The notes under the pieces were generated by a model, which saw only the letters and a program-made list of their open reading frames with translations, made no database searches and had not been told where the DNA came from. Position numbers and translations under genes: made by a program. 64,000 nt of DNA from positions 496,480 to 560,479 of the forward strand of contig VFFE01006868.1 in the NCBI GenBank assembly GCA_008921705.1. Direction: 5' to 3'. The DNA is from Burhinus oedicnemus (Eukaryota; Chordata; Aves; Charadriiformes; Burhinidae). Below, piece after piece: positions 1 to 13,451 of this stretch (position 1 is its first letter; the number at the start of each line of letters is the position of its first letter).

Positions 1-1639
1 ATTCTTTCAAAGTGGAGAAACTAGGGGAGTGTATCTAGGTTATTTTACTTTGTTCATCTTTATCTTCGCAATTAATGGGGTTTTTTTATTCTGTGAGGCT
101 ATGAAGCAATTTGCTGCAGACAGAATTCCCACAGCCTAGCAATGTGGGTGCTATAAAAAACATTTACAAGAATTTTCTCTTTTCTGAATTCCATTTTCAA
201 ATTCCCTGTAGCTGTTATGTTGTCAGAGTACATATGTTTCTGTTGCAATTCTCATAGTACGTAAGTGAATTAATTGCAATTCTGCTGCTGCTGGATGGTA
301 GACAATATGGTGTCTTATTCTCTGAGTTATCTTCTCAATTATTGTTTCTCTTTTTCTTTTTTGAAGTCCCTATATGGTAAGTGAGTGCACCATGAGTAAG
401 TATGGCAGAATGCACTCTGCAGTTAGTGAGACAGGTCATAGGAGACTGTGGCTCATTGTCTCTAATTAAATTAGTGTTATAACAACAGGTGGTGTTTGGT
501 TACTGCTCAGTTGATGCCTTTTCTCAGTTTAAAAGCAGGACGGAAAGAAGTCATTGCAGCTGTGTTGCTGTAATTGCCAATTTTCTTTGCCATCTTCTTT
601 GCTTGCTCCAGGCTACCTCAGTTCAATTTTGCAGTGCTGCTATAACAAGTGTTCTGAAGCTGGGCTGGGCTCAGCTGCAATTTCTGTGTTGCTAAGCGTC
701 TGCCCATGGAAAGCCAATTTCTTGGGGCAGGCCTGTGGTAGAGAAGTCTTTCGTACCTATTTTCTTCTATATAGTCTGGTGAAGTCTTATATTTTAGAAC
801 ATCGTTGGATGCAGTAGACCCTGTTCTATGTTTTGCAGTCTCCATCAGTATCTTCCTACACAACCTCAGGAGAAATTAAAGCTATTATTCTGTAGGTGTA
901 GTGAAGCTGAAAACACCTGTGCCAACCACCTGAATGAATTATTTGGGCAGCGTGTCACTTTTAGCTTCAGTAAGTAGGACCTACATACCATTTTAACAAC
1001 ATGAGAAGTATCCAAAGAAAGAGGCAAGACTGCTGAAGAGCTATGTGTTGCATTTGTACGTATAGCTGGTGTTAGCATGTTTTAACACTATCAAAATAAC
1101 TGTTTTTCTTTTGGATGTTCCCTCAGGGTTTCTTGCATTCCCCTTCATTTGTATAAGAAGCCCATCACAATGCACATACTTTTGGCTTTTGTGTTGCACA
1201 TCATGCTTGTTGGAAGTTTTAGAGGAAATACCTTTCTTTAAACGAATTCTTCAATTGTCTCATTGTCAACAGTGCCATTTTTTTTACACCCTGTTATCAA
1301 CTTCATTTTAGTAGACTGAAATCTGATATTGGCTAGGTGTATTCACATCACTGAAAGCCTTCATTAGTAAAAGGTTGGATTTAAGCAGCGGAACCTCTAC
1401 ATTTGACTGTCCTGAACATCTTTGTAAAATGCTGCTGGTTGCTTATCTTCAGCAGGAGTTAATCTGCCTAAGTCAACCTGTTTTCAAACTTAGATATCTA
1501 AAACCTCTCTAATTCCCAATCCATTCTTAGTGGATGACCTAATGTGAGAGTAACGAATTAATTCAACTGCCTTTCTATCTACTACTTAATAGGTAGTGCC
1601 TCAGAAGAGGTAGATGCCCTTAAGAGCATTGGGTGAGAA

Positions 1640-2712
1640 TGTAAGAATGGCCACACTGTGTTGGATCATTGGCTAGTTGCTTTAACAGTAGATGTTTGTG
1701 ATGCCTGGGCAAAAGAGGTTAAGTGTACATGGTGTGTCCCTGAGAATTCCCCAGCTGTTTGCAGCTCAGGGGCATTTCCTGAGCAGGCTGTGATTCCTGT
1801 CTATTCAGCAATCCTAAATAAGTCTCTCATCCAAGCTTTTATCCTCTTTCACATTGAGCCTGTGTAAGATTTCTCATCTGCTGTGTTCTCTAACAAGGTG
1901 GCCTGTTGTGTGAAGAACTACTTTTTGTTTGTTCTGATTCTGATTTTCACCAGTTTCACTTGATTCCTTCTAGTTCTTCTATTGGAAAAGACAACAAACC
2001 ATCAGTTCCTAGTTATTCTTCTTACGGCACTCTATCATCTGTTTTCCAGGTTGGAAGTTTCCGGCTTATACAGATGCTACTCAAATGGAAGCTGTTCCAT
2101 ATGCATGATGATGCTTTTTGCCCTTCTCTGAAGCTTTTACAGCTCTAGTGCATCTTTTATGAGATGAGGGTAAGAGAATTGAATGCAGCAGTAGGCAAAT
2201 CTTTGATTTCTGCACAGGCATAGGGTTAATTTCTGTTTTGTTCTCTCTTGCCTGACAGTTTCTAAGCTTTAGTTACTTTTTTTTTTGACTATTGCTGAGC
2301 ACTGGGATGACTTTTTCATTGAACTCTCATATGCTAATTTTATAGCTGCCATTTTAGAAACCAACTGTTCATCTCATACAATCCTTTTCCATTTTATCAT
2401 ATTTTGCCTATGTATTTACTACCTTGAATAGATTTGCCTCAACGGACTTTCTAGCTGCATTGCTCTCACCCTTTTCCAGATCTTCTCTGGATATGTTAAA
2501 CAGCCCAGACTGAGGTACTCCACTGGAGTCATCGCTCCTTGTGAAAACTGGCCTGCTCTTTTCTTATTCACTGTTTTATGTATTCAGTCACTTCCTTACC
2601 CAGGCAAAGATCTCTCCTCTTTTCTCTCTTGCCTATTTTGCCTTCAAGGCCTTTGAAGGCCTTTGTCAAAATAATTTTGTGAATCCACTTTGTGGAAAAG
2701 TAATGGTTAGAG
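1640..2712 (-). mobile_element. Ancient CR1-type LINE fragment, heavily decayed
   Basis: Read on the + strand, this is the reverse complement of an old crocodile/turtle-type CR1. Landmarks are AGAATGGCCACACTGTGTTG near 1646 and TGTGTGAAGAACTACTTTTT near 1908, the antisense of the region near the element's 3' coding end. CCCTTTTCCAGATC near 2470 is followed by ATGTTAAACAGCCCAGACTGAGGTACTCC, and CCTTTGAAGGCCTTTGTCAAAATA lies near 2649. These correspond to antisense reverse-transcriptase segments in the right order (3' to 5' of the element), with deletions between them. No frame survives. The copy is far more divergent than the CR1s at 17-23 kb and probably predates birds. Recognition is from memory of the consensus and the ends are approximate. 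Confidence 0.65.
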
Positions 2713-3499
2713 CCCAGCATAACATACTCTTAGCCAGTAGGCTGCAGCTATTACTTTTATATATATAAAAACAATTTTACTTTTGTGTGTGTATGTGTGC
2801 AAATATAAAATTACCAATTACCATCTCCTTAGACATGTGGAGCATTCTCAGCTACTGACTAAATAACCTGGCCTTCCGAGGTCATAGGGTACCAGCTATA
2901 CAAATAAGCAACAAATGTACACAGAGCCTATTTGAAATCAAAATTACTGAATATTAGGACACCTTATGAAATGTCCATCTGCATTTTCAGAAGCTCTCAT
3001 ACCTGGCACTTAATTACCTTGCCAGAGTTAGATTTCAGCCAAGACGGAGTAGGTAACAAGCCTATAGAATTTATGGGAATAATAAAATTGATGTTATCGT
3101 GGTCTGTTAGTTTGGAGGCGGTTTGTTGGAGATGAAGGAAGAGCCAAAGGATAAATGAGCACAGTCAAATGTAGACTATAAAAAACAAAATGAAGAGATG
3201 ATTTTATAGAGGCATTTGTTCCAGAGGAGATAACTGATGGAGGGCAGAGCTCAGCTGATGATGAAAGCTACTGTGACAAATGACTGCAATATTAACAGAA
3301 GCTTGGTTAGTCAAGTCATTCTTCTTTTATTTAGCGAATTGTTAGTGTTTAATTACTTTTGTAGCTTTTATCAGTAAAAGGATGTGGAAAACCAAATTAA
3401 AATGGTCAGTGAGCTAGTTTTATTATTTCACCTTTGTAGAAAATAATTTACTAAATATGTTGGTGGGAATTAAAGGTACTTCTTTAGCAAAATTATGCT

Positions 3500-3549
3500 A
3501 TAATCTTAATGGAAATCAGGATTTATAATCATAATGGAAAATAGGATTG
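3500..3549. repeat. 25-bp tandem duplication
   Basis: Two adjacent 25-base units, 3500-3524 and 3525-3549, both start ATAATC and contain TAATGGAAA and AGGATT. They differ at 4 of 25 positions. The pair sits only nine bases before a second, unrelated tandem pair. Confidence 0.75.
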
Positions 3550-3558
3550 TTTTAAAAG

Positions 3559-3642
3559 ATGTGAAGGGTATCTAGTTCAAGCCCTCATGAAATGGGCCAG
3601 ATATGAAAGGTATCTAGTACAAACCTTCATAAAATGAACCAT
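3559..3642. repeat. 42-bp tandem duplication
   Basis: Units 3559-3600 and 3601-3642 share GGTATCTAGT, CAA and TCAT..AAATG at matching positions, with about 9 differences in 42, most of them G to A. The GTATCTAGTTCAAGCCC part of unit one resembles the antisense end of an old CR1 (ATCTAGTTCAACCCC), so an eroded CR1 tail that later duplicated is possible but not shown. Confidence 0.65.
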
Positions 3643-5968
3643 TTCAAATTTCAACATTAGGCTTCTCACATAACAAGTATGCTTTTGCAGTTATGCTGCA
3701 GAATAGAAGATAATTGTCGTAGTTTACTATTGGTTGAAACATTTGGATGTCAGTGTCTAATGACATTTACATCACGTTATAAATGGCTTCTTAAGAAGCT
3801 AATTATAATAATAACTAAGATTATGTTACTCCAGTTCCGCTAGATTAAGCGTTGCTGTACAACTACTTAGTTATAGCCCATACGCACTGAGGTGGGAAGC
3901 TTGTCTTGATGGTACTGTATCAAGTATACTTTTAACAATAAACCCCTTAAAGGTGTCAAAAGTTTTGATCATGTTTTTTCCTGCAAAAAGAAATCACAAG
4001 AAGCTTTACCTCCCTGAATGAAATGTATTGTGGTAGTTAAAGTGCTAGTTCAAAAGCTAACTGACTTTCATTCCAGTTTTATTTTGGGCTTGCTTTTGAT
4101 ATGACTTGCTAAAATCATCAAAGGACATGAACAATAGGCTTATGCATTCACTGGGAAGCATTAAACCAATTTAAGCCAAAATTTGAAAATGTGAGTCATA
4201 CTTTTCTGTGCTTGACTGGAGATGCTGGGAAAAAAAATCTTGTTTTAGTTATGCTGCTCCCTTTATATTGCAAAAGGCAGGCCTGCTTAAGAGTGAGTGT
4301 TGTTAGGACAAACTGTACATTACTGCAGATTTATGCAGTGCTTTGCATTGCACTGTCCTTAGAATTCAGTTTTCTTGCTTCTGCCACAATGAGAACAATA
4401 ATTTGGGTATTTGGGACCACCTGTGACGACTGATTTATTTTGAAATATTGGAACTAATAAGGTTAATGTAGCTGTAGTGGTTCACTGTTAGGTTTTTTTT
4501 TATTCTGGTGTGGGGTTGCACATGAAAATTGTAGAATTATTTTGTTTCTACAGCACATTTGGACTACTTTTGAATATAGGTCCTTATAGTGATGATGCAG
4601 CAACTCATTAGGAGTAGTATGCTACAATCTGTCCTTTTTCCTGGTGTCTTAAATTGTGTTTGTGCATCTAAGTAGAAATTTGGGGAAGACACATTACACT
4701 GACTATTAAACTCTGACTATCAAAACATGAATTAGGTTTGATGCAGATTCAGTCAAGAATGTAACTTGTTAGCAGCAAATACTTTTTTTAATTATTTATT
4801 TATTTTTTATTTTGACTGCAAGTGAAGACCCTGTGCCTTATTAAAACCAAGAAAATCACTTTGTTCTTGCCGGATTACTCCCCAAAAAAATGTGCGCTAT
4901 ACAGACAGGAAAAAATATCACATCCTTAGGTCCTCTAAACAGTAGTGTAGCTCTTTACTTCAATTTTCATTACTTATTTCTAAAAATACTAAGAAAGTGA
5001 TATCTTTTTGTATTAACATTGCAATGCAACAAGTGCATTGCATATATCATTGATTTGGTAAGCTCTTAGGGGCTGTGTATTCATGTATCACTGTGTGATG
5101 CTGTGATGTACTAAAAGAAAAACCAAAGGTTCAGTGGAATTTGCTTTGCTAACAGTAATATGTGAGACTTCAGCACTGTGCATAAAATTCTATATTTTGC
5201 AGCTCAGGTTTTCTATTTCTTCTCATTTTTTTAACTATATATTTCCTTAAGCTATGAATGATAGCTGACCTTTTCATTTTACAGGATTCATTTTAGTTGC
5301 CTGGCAAATGCTTAAAAAACAATATTTAGGTAGATTTCATTGAGCAGATGAATTACTGCGGGCTCAGTTATCAGTGATTGATGTTATGTGACATTTTCTC
5401 TGGGAATTTATATAGAACTTTTTCAGAAGAATCATATAATGAGCCTCTTAATCATATTTCATGCAGTTGGTGTTGATGGATATGTTTTTCAGTGTGCAAG
5501 AGACTCCAGAGGACATGGCTAATGATTGATTTAGGATAGACAGGCTTCAACTGGGAGGACAACAAAGCAAAATATAACGTGTTAGTTATGAGAAGAACAA
5601 GCCACATTTTTACATGTAATAAGAAATCATTCACAGATTAAATTGGTTATTTGGAGAAGTATACATTACATATCTAGAACATAGTTGATATTTGATGTGG
5701 ACGTTGTCATCTGTCAAAGTAGTATTTTGATTCCTGTTAATGCATTCTGATTTTTACTTGTTGTTGTTGTCGTGATAGATAAAAACAGCAAAGAAGAAAT
5801 AATATTGCTTATGTAATGAAGGGTTAGAACAGGGAAGTTAAGAACACTTAAAGGTTAACTCAGGAATAGGACAACAAAAGGGATTAAATGGATTATGATT
5901 TATTTATTTAGTATTACTGTTACATGAACAGTGAGTTGCTATTTTTAGTACAAACTGCAAAGGAGAAT

Positions 5969-6012
5969 GTTTTGGCCTGAAAGAGTTTATAGTCCAAATA
6001 GATAAGATCGTC
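5969..6012 (+). repeat. Fossil of a dispersed amniote repeat
   Basis: The words GGCCTGAAAGAGTTTATAG and TCCAAATAGATAAGAT resemble the widespread reptile/bird repeat containing CCCTGCCCTGAAGAGCTTAC followed by AATCTAAATAGACAAGAC. A second, overlapping portion of the same type of element may be the one at 44921-44995. I cannot name the family. It is short and decayed. Confidence 0.35.
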
Positions 6013-9000
6013 TCAGGACTGGATACTTACAAGTTTGAGTGACCTACATATAGGTAGGCTTAGGTCCCAAATCAGAAAGAATGCACGACTGAGCTGTTCC
6101 ATTGATGCTAGTAAGATTTCTCACAGGCTGAAAATTACAATTGCAATAAAAAAATCTTGAGGTATCACGTCATAACTTAATTCCCTGAGCAGTGTAGGAA
6201 ATTGATCCAAGATCTCTGAAGTGTTAGTTTACTTTCTTCTTAGCTTTTCTCATGCATGAGATGAGAAGTACGATCAATTTTCTGTAGAGAAAAAGATGTG
6301 AAACGGGTGAATATAGAATTAAGTGCATATACTGTGGGAGGTGATTTGAATAAAACACTGCACTTAATGAAGATGCCAATCTATTTTGAAATCATTTAAA
6401 AAAACCTCAAGCAATATCATTGTGGGATTGTGGAGGCAGAGATTTGAGATGACAATTCTGCTCTTCTAAAGCAGTAAAACAATGCTAGTGTTAGTTATTT
6501 CACAAATTCAGTGCAAGATAAATAGCTAAGGAAAACCTTGGTGATTTCATTAATCAGTTGTTTACCAGTTAGTTTGCTAGATAGCCAGAATAGATGTTCA
6601 GTCACTTTCAAAATTGTCGTAGCGGGATTTTTTTCAGCTATAAGTATATATTAAGTTTCTTGTTTTCTTCAGACATGTTTCTGAATTGGGTGGGAAAATG
6701 TTGCTTAAATAGTTAATGTGACTACCAAACAAATTGTTTCGTGCATTTTAATTTTTTTCCTATAGAGCTCAGCCTCAGTAGTTAGACGCTGGGTGGGATG
6801 GCATACTTAAGGTTTAATTTATGTTAAGAATGTTAAGAACTTTTTCCCATAACATTTGACTAGAGTGCTTACAATATAGTTGATAATTAGTAGGAAAAGT
6901 AGGAGTGAGTTGTTAACACAGGTCTCTATACTGACCTAGAGGTGAGAAAGCTCATGTGCGTTGAGCTTAACTTGCTGTTAGTTCATCTTGACTTCCTGGG
7001 TGTTCATCTTTTTGAGTGTGGTGAAATGAAAGGAGCTACAAGAATGCTAGTTCACTCTGTGCCAACTTTCCACTCTCCCTGTCTGGTGGTGATCGTGAGG
7101 AAGAACAGCAAATGTTTATGCACTTTACAGTAGAGAATGCGTCAGATTTCTGGACAGCCTCGCAAGATCAACAGCTGAAGGTAAAGGCAGGCTCTGGCAC
7201 ATCAGTTGCAAAAGCTTTGAACTGCCAGTTAGAGTCCAGGATGAAAGGTGACAGGGTAAGCGGAGTGGGAGATGGACTGAGTTGAGATATTTGCATTGTG
7301 TTGTGCAAAACAAGCTTGGCCTTGCTGAAACCCTATGAACATCATGCGAATGCAGCTTTTAATGGAGGTGATTCTAAAGTATCCCAGGACTTTATTATTG
7401 TGCTTGCTATCTATTGCGAAGTCTGTGGTTGAACAAGAATTTGTGTAGATCAGAGCTATGCATTGGTGGGAAGGTTCAAATGTTTGGTTTGTATTGTAGT
7501 GGACTTGGAACTAGGGCTGCTGGTAGTTATCAAAACAATGTTTAAGAAAACAAAGGGAGGAAATTTGGAAATGTAGCTTTTTGGGTTCTGTAGGTTGCTG
7601 TAGTAAGCTCAGCTTACTTTCTGGTTTTTGAAACTTAGTTTTCTTTTGAAAGTTGCATTTAGAGCTGAATCAAAGAAAAATGGATAATGATAAATGTCTT
7701 TTCACAGTCTTACTGAGGAAACTTCAAGATATTTTAGAAGTAATTGCTATGCACTGGAACAATGTACTTTACTCCGAGAAGACCCAGGGTATTTCTTCAA
7801 GGCAGTAATTTAAATGGTCATTTTGCTCATCTCCCATTTGGAACACATCAGAAAAGTTGGCTAGGGGCTGATGTAGCTGAAGTAAGGGATGAGCATAAGA
7901 AGGTCAAGATAGGCAAACTGAACGTATTTTGTGTGGATTCAGCCTCTCATAATTGGCGATCTGTAACTTTTTTTTAAAGACCCACTCACCTAAGGCTTTT
8001 AAACTAGAAATGGCTTTACGTGAGTTCAGAGAGGTGAAAGAAAACTCTGGGTCTTACATATAGTAACTTGTCACAGGAAACAAACTTAGAGGTGCAAACA
8101 TTTATCAGTTTATTATTGCTGCCATGGTTTGTAGCTTTCATTCCAGAAATACTCATCTTCAGAAGTTCTTCTTTTCTCCTAAACTGAATACACTAAAAGG
8201 ACACAATTCACTCTGATCTCTTCAACTTTCATTCTGCAGTTCAATCAACCCTTTACTCTGAGGATTAAAGTTTTCACCTATTTTAGGCATCTAGGCTAAG
8301 CTAAGTGTTTAGGCTTCCTCTACAGTTGGAGTAGAAAAGAGATTTCATCCCACGAAGTTCTGTAAATTGGTGTCAAAACATGCCTATTTGTATTTATTGA
8401 TTACCGAGAAAACACTTTTACTTACTTTTGCTATACAGCTACCTAACTTCAGATACTGTTATTACAGGCCCTGATGACAATTTCCTCTCACTTTCTCTCA
8501 AGTTTCCAGGTATTTTACCAATTTCCCTTATATCCAGTATTTACCCAATGTATCATATTGTTGTTCATTTAATGACTTTAAACATCTTTTAAATGTTAAA
8601 CAGGTTTTATGCAGACTGAAATTAGAAGCCAGTGGTTACCTCAGTATTCAAAAAAAATTTTTTTTTTCATAACTCCCAGCAGAGAGCCCGTAAAGGCTTA
8701 GTAATAAGAATTCCAGTTTGTTTCCCCAGGTCATAGCAGTAAGTTACTTACAATTTTCATCATTGTATTTTTTTTAACAGCATAACCATTTGTTCTATTT
8801 ATATTCATTTACCTGTCTACTGAGGCTGCTTATGTTTTGATTCTGTTTCTTGCCTTTAAAAGGCCACTAAGTTCCGTGGAATTCAGCGAAAGAGTTTACT
8901 TGTGTAGAATATCGTGCAACTTGGTTAAGTGGTTTTGTGATGATTTGCGGCTTGCTATGCCTGACATGGCTGTAAGATTGGTGTGTACAAATGAGGACAA

Positions 9001-12000
9001 GCTCATTACTCTCATGGATATGGAACATCTGAGTAAGTAAGAAAATGACTCAAAGGCAAGGAACAATTTTTTACCTTACCATTGTGACAGTGAGCAATTT
9101 GTGTTTTGGAGATTTTGAATATCATCTTGTATTTCTGTGACCTTGGTGTCTGTTCTTAAAGTTGTATGTTGTGAAGGAGTCTGTACACATTGCTGCACTG
9201 CTGCCTGAGTGATAAAATCAATGTGTCTAGACATTTTTTTTTGTCTCATTTATACTTATTTTAACAGTAATATATTATTCTGATTTCGTGGTATTTTACA
9301 CCCATCTTGCATTTTGCTTTTGAAAGCTAAGCAGCAGCAAAAGCTGAGCATGGAAAGTTGGACCAAATGACTGTGCTAAGCATCTTTTACTCAGGCTATT
9401 TTGCTGACTTACATCAGATCTGATCACATCTGAGCCTAGTCACCCTGTTGTTGTGTGCCATTCAGTTTTGACCTCTTGTCATCTTTTGTGTTCTATGTTT
9501 GCAGAAGAAACCATTTTATAAACGTGCCTTTGGTTGCTGAGAACAAAGTAGTGAAACTGCATGAAAGTGTGCTGTTTATTAAATGCCCACCAACTTGCCA
9601 CGTTACTTTGAAGTCACATTTTCAAGAGTCTGACAGTTGTTTTATGGTTTGATTATTTTTTATCCAGGGATTGTGTGCTTTGTTTTCTTTTTCCTTTGGG
9701 AATAGACCTCTAGCTCTTTTTCTGTTTCAGGTCAAGATTAGAAGAAGAATGGAGGACTGATTCCTCCCTTCCTCCTCTTTTTACAGCTAATAAAGTGTCT
9801 GCCTGCCCCACAAAAATGAGGCCATCCTAATTTTTAGCTTATTAAACCAGTGTGAGCTCAGGTAGAATTCCAGAAACAGAATATATCCATTTGTGATAGG
9901 ATGTTGAAACCTGAATTTTGGAGCAGTTGCCACAGAATGGCAAGTGGATTGTGTTTGTTTTTCTTTTGGGAAATTGGTTAACTTAATTAAAATACTGACT
10001 AAACCAGCAGAATTTAAACAATCACTGTATTTCCCACAACGTTGGCTCATTGACTGATCAGATGACAGAACAAGACCTGCATATTTAAAGGAAGTGGAAG
10101 AAAAGATAAGACCTCTCACCAGTGGGTTTTATTATAAAAGGAATCTTTGGTTAACATATTGGCAACTTGGACTACCTACTCTTATAGAGGTCTTGGAGGA
10201 TAAATGAGGCATTTTCAAAGAAGATTTTATTTTGTCCAAGCAGAAGTATTTTAAAATAAAGTAATATATATTAGCATTGTTGAATGAAATTAATAAATAA
10301 TTAATGTTTCATTCTTAGCCAAATTTGGTAACTTTTCTGGTAAGTTTGACTTTGAATTGCGCATTTGTCCAAATATTTTATATTTCATTCTTTTTCTTGT
10401 CCCTCACTTGTACATCCACCTGAGATGTTTATCTTATTGCCTTGTTTTTAATGTACCCAAGGGAAAAATAAAGTAGGCTACTAGCCTTGCTTTGAAAGCG
10501 TGACTGATGGATCTATTTAAGCTCACAAAACTTCAGAGTGTTTTCAGAGATGCATCTGAAATAGGAGTTTGACAGCCCAACTGTAACTCATTCTCCAGGT
10601 ATTAGTGAAGTCTCAAGCCAGAATTTAATGATCCATATGTTTCTACAGTTAAAACTACAACATTCAAGTACAGCAGTGCAAATTAAAGACTGAGTTTGAG
10701 CTCACTTTCTGCCTATGATTGAACAGATTTTTTTCATGCTGCATTAAACCTTTAAATTATTAGGCTGAGAAGGAAATTTGCCTGCTGGTGAAGGCAGTGT
10801 GGATCACTGAGCAGTACTAGGTTTGTCTGTGTGGGAGACTACTTTCCTGGAGGCTAATACAGTTCAGCTGACTGTGAACTGTCTGAGGACCATTGCAGAC
10901 CTTATCTTTTGATTGAATTCTTTGGCCTTGCCTCCTGAAAAACAAATGTAGTTCATACTCAGTATCAAAAACTTCCTCAGAATACTCAGAGGGTAGGATG
11001 AGCGAAAAAGAACTCCGCATAGCAGGTGGCACAGAAAGCCGTAGTCCTATGGCTTACTGCAAGCAACACTTCTGATCGCCCATTGCACTATTAGACTATG
11101 CCTGTACTAGTAAATAAGACAGATAAGGGCTTGTTTTCTGGCCCTAAAAGTGACCAGCACAGCATGGCTCATGTCTGTATGGCTAAACCTTCTCCCCTCT
11201 GCAAACAGTTTGACTTTATCCATGCTGTCTATTTGGAACAGCCGTGGCTTGAGTTGTCCCCTGAACCATAGCCTAGGCATTGCCCGGGAGAGTGCTAGTT
11301 GGCAGGGAGTTAAAGCTTTGCTGGAGGCTATGTTCATTAAACACTGTGAATGATTATGGGCGGTGACTGAGTTAGCGGTCTGATCCTGCTGAGTTTACTA
11401 AGTTAGGTGTAGTAATGAACCCTGTGTAAGGACAATGTTGGAATGTCTGTGATACGATAGAATAGTTTCCTAAAGGTAAAGTTAGTAAGTCTACAAAGAA
11501 AAACTCTACCAGTTCTTCGTAGAAGTGATTCATGGTCTACAGATGAGATTCAGTTAAGTGTTTATTTGTATCTGTAAGCTTAACCTATTGGGCGGGACAT
11601 CAGCCATTGATCAGAACAGAAACTTTATTAGTAACCACACTGTCTTTTGATGGTTCCTGTATACACATAGACACAGACAGTTGCTGTAGCACAGTCAGAT
11701 AATGCAGAGTGTGGAGGATCTTGTATCACTGAGCATTTCCAGCCTTTCTGCTGGCAGTCTGTGGTGGAACTGAGTGTACAGAAGGTGTGCACATCTACCC
11801 CTATATAGACATGTGTTGCTTTGAGACTTTACTCTCTTCATTCAGGAACTGGTGTGTGAAAGGAATACAAGGAGTGACCATGTGATAAATGTCACTCTTA
11901 CTTATACTGGATGATTTCCAGGCAACAGATTTATGTGAAATTATGGCGTTTTAATGACAAAAGTAATAACATTTCAGAAGAAATTACTTATTTGCAGGAA

Positions 12001-13343
12001 ACATTCGGTCCTTGAAGGAAGCCACCTGGGTCTAGGTGAATGCCAGGTGCTAAACTGTTAGAGGGGGTCAGGCTTATTTTTTCCATTAAATTCAGCAGTG
12101 CTTGGTGAACAGGTTGCACATGTGAAATCCAGAGTGCTTGTTGACCTCCTGAGCTTCTGCAGGTATCAGCCAGAGTAGAGACATAGCAGAGGATATGTTC
12201 ATAAGAAGTGGTTCTTTACTAGAGTTCTCCAAAGTGAAGTTTGGTAGCCTCCATAGAGGCGTTAAGTTTGGCCCAAAATCTACTGGGAGTAAGTTTAAAG
12301 TCTGTTTAGCAATGACAGATTGTAGAACTGTTCAGTTTATTTGTTTGCAGTTTACTGTCTAAAGACTATGAGTGGTTATATTTTGTTAAAAACGTGTGGG
12401 AGAGTGACAAAGAATGGAGAATGGGACTGATAAGAGGAGGGAAGGAGTGGTAAGTAGGGTTACTGCAGCGGGAGTGTAGGCTGGGAGGGAAGAGCGAGGG
12501 GTGAAGACAAGAGTGTAAGTTTAACAGAGATGGGAAGAAAAAGATTCCTACAGGGATCCAGAGACTGAGTAGGGTTGCTTCAGTCCAGGGAGGCAATGAA
12601 GACTGGTGATCTGGAAAGTAAGACTGGATGAAAGGGACAGTTGCTTTCATCAGTGTTATTTTCAGGGAAGTTTCATAACACCTTACCGATCTTCAGTTTA
12701 GGTTTTATGATCTGAGGAACTGGGGCAATAACAAGTAGGGGGAGATTGTAAGTTTACGTGACTACATCTCCATGCTTCCTCCTCATTCCATAACTTGAGT
12801 ATTATATTGTTCATATTCTGGTCTGAGATGCTTATTTGGAAAGGATTGTTTATAAAAGATGGTATACTAACTGCCTCTTCTCATACAAATAATTGTGTAT
12901 GGCTTATTGTTCCATCCTATATATAATGATACTATATATAAGTATTATTTCTAGTGGTGCTTGTGAAGATTTTTATTTCCAGAGTCCAGTTCTTTATCTT
13001 TTTTATTGAATGATACCTTATGGTGTGACTGTTCCCATTGATTTCACCTGAATTACTTAGTTAAGAAGTATATATACATGGGCCAAAGGGATTTGTTTCA
13101 GTTTGTCCAGAATAAGTTTTTGCATTTATTGATAAAAGGACTTGGTTGCAAGATTGATTGCTGTGGAGTTAGTATTGAAAACTTGGTATAGATCTCATTG
13201 TAACTCGCAAGTCTGTTGCTATATAGAATTCTTATCCAAGGAAAACCAAAGGTTAGTGAAGGTGGAAAAATCAATCCTCTTCTTCCTGGACCTTCACTGG
13301 GCTTTGTTTTTAAAGGTTAATGACATTTTGTTTCTTTCCATAG

Positions 13344-13451
13344 GCAATGTTCAGTCTCTGCATGGTTGAAAGCGAAGCTCATGAGGTCAATTTGCATGGT
13401 GTCACAAGCCTCGGTTTAAAACAAGCCCTGGACTTTGCATATACTGGACAG
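13344..13451 (+). CDS. KLHL32: KLHL32 coding exon: BTB helix with Cullin-3 contact motif
   Basis: A 36-codon internal exon of a BTB-Kelch protein. The peptide begins AMFSLCMVESEAHEVNLHG and ends ALDFAYTGQ, which matches my recollection of KLHL32 better than KLHL26, KLHL36 or KLHL9/13. BTB-Kelch proteins are generally substrate adaptors of CUL3-RBX1 ubiquitin ligases; the KLHL32 substrate is not known to me. Exon residues 7-9 (Met-Val-Glu, 13362-13370) sit where family members carry the hydrophobic-X-Glu motif that contacts Cullin-3, so binding competence looks preserved. The acceptor is a pyrimidine-rich run ending TAG at 13341-13343. The donor is CAG followed by GTATTG, weaker than GTAAGT. 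Both borders are phase 0. The frame is open upstream through the acceptor, but that upstream reading is intron. The preceding exon, encoding the start of BTB, is not in the window. Confidence 0.88.

Larger units (their letters stand above)
1..13343 (+). other. KLHL32: KLHL32 intron (3' part), upstream of first visible exon
   Basis: No host exon is visible here. In particular the preceding KLHL32 BTB exon, expected to encode an H-A-H-K-A-V-L-A-A-like segment, is not among the open frames. Contents I can name are an ancient minus-strand CR1 (about 1640-2712), paired tandem duplications (3500-3642) and a short amniote repeat fossil (5969-6012). A purine-rich stretch at about 12410-12540 makes a spurious minus-strand frame. 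The rest is AT-rich unique-looking DNA with scattered T runs. I see no promoter, CpG island or RNA gene. Calling the whole stretch intron assumes that the first coding exons lie upstream. Confidence 0.7.

Noticed and set aside
3530..3642. Possible antisense CR1 tail (TCTAGTTCAAGCCC)
   Set aside because: Similarity is limited to about 15 bases and the expected TTGGAAGGGACC segment is not convincing, so it is kept only as a tandem repeat.
12366..12650. 94-codon Ser/Pro/Leu-rich minus-strand frame
   Set aside because: It is produced by a purine-rich + strand stretch. The composition explains it and no family resemblance is visible.
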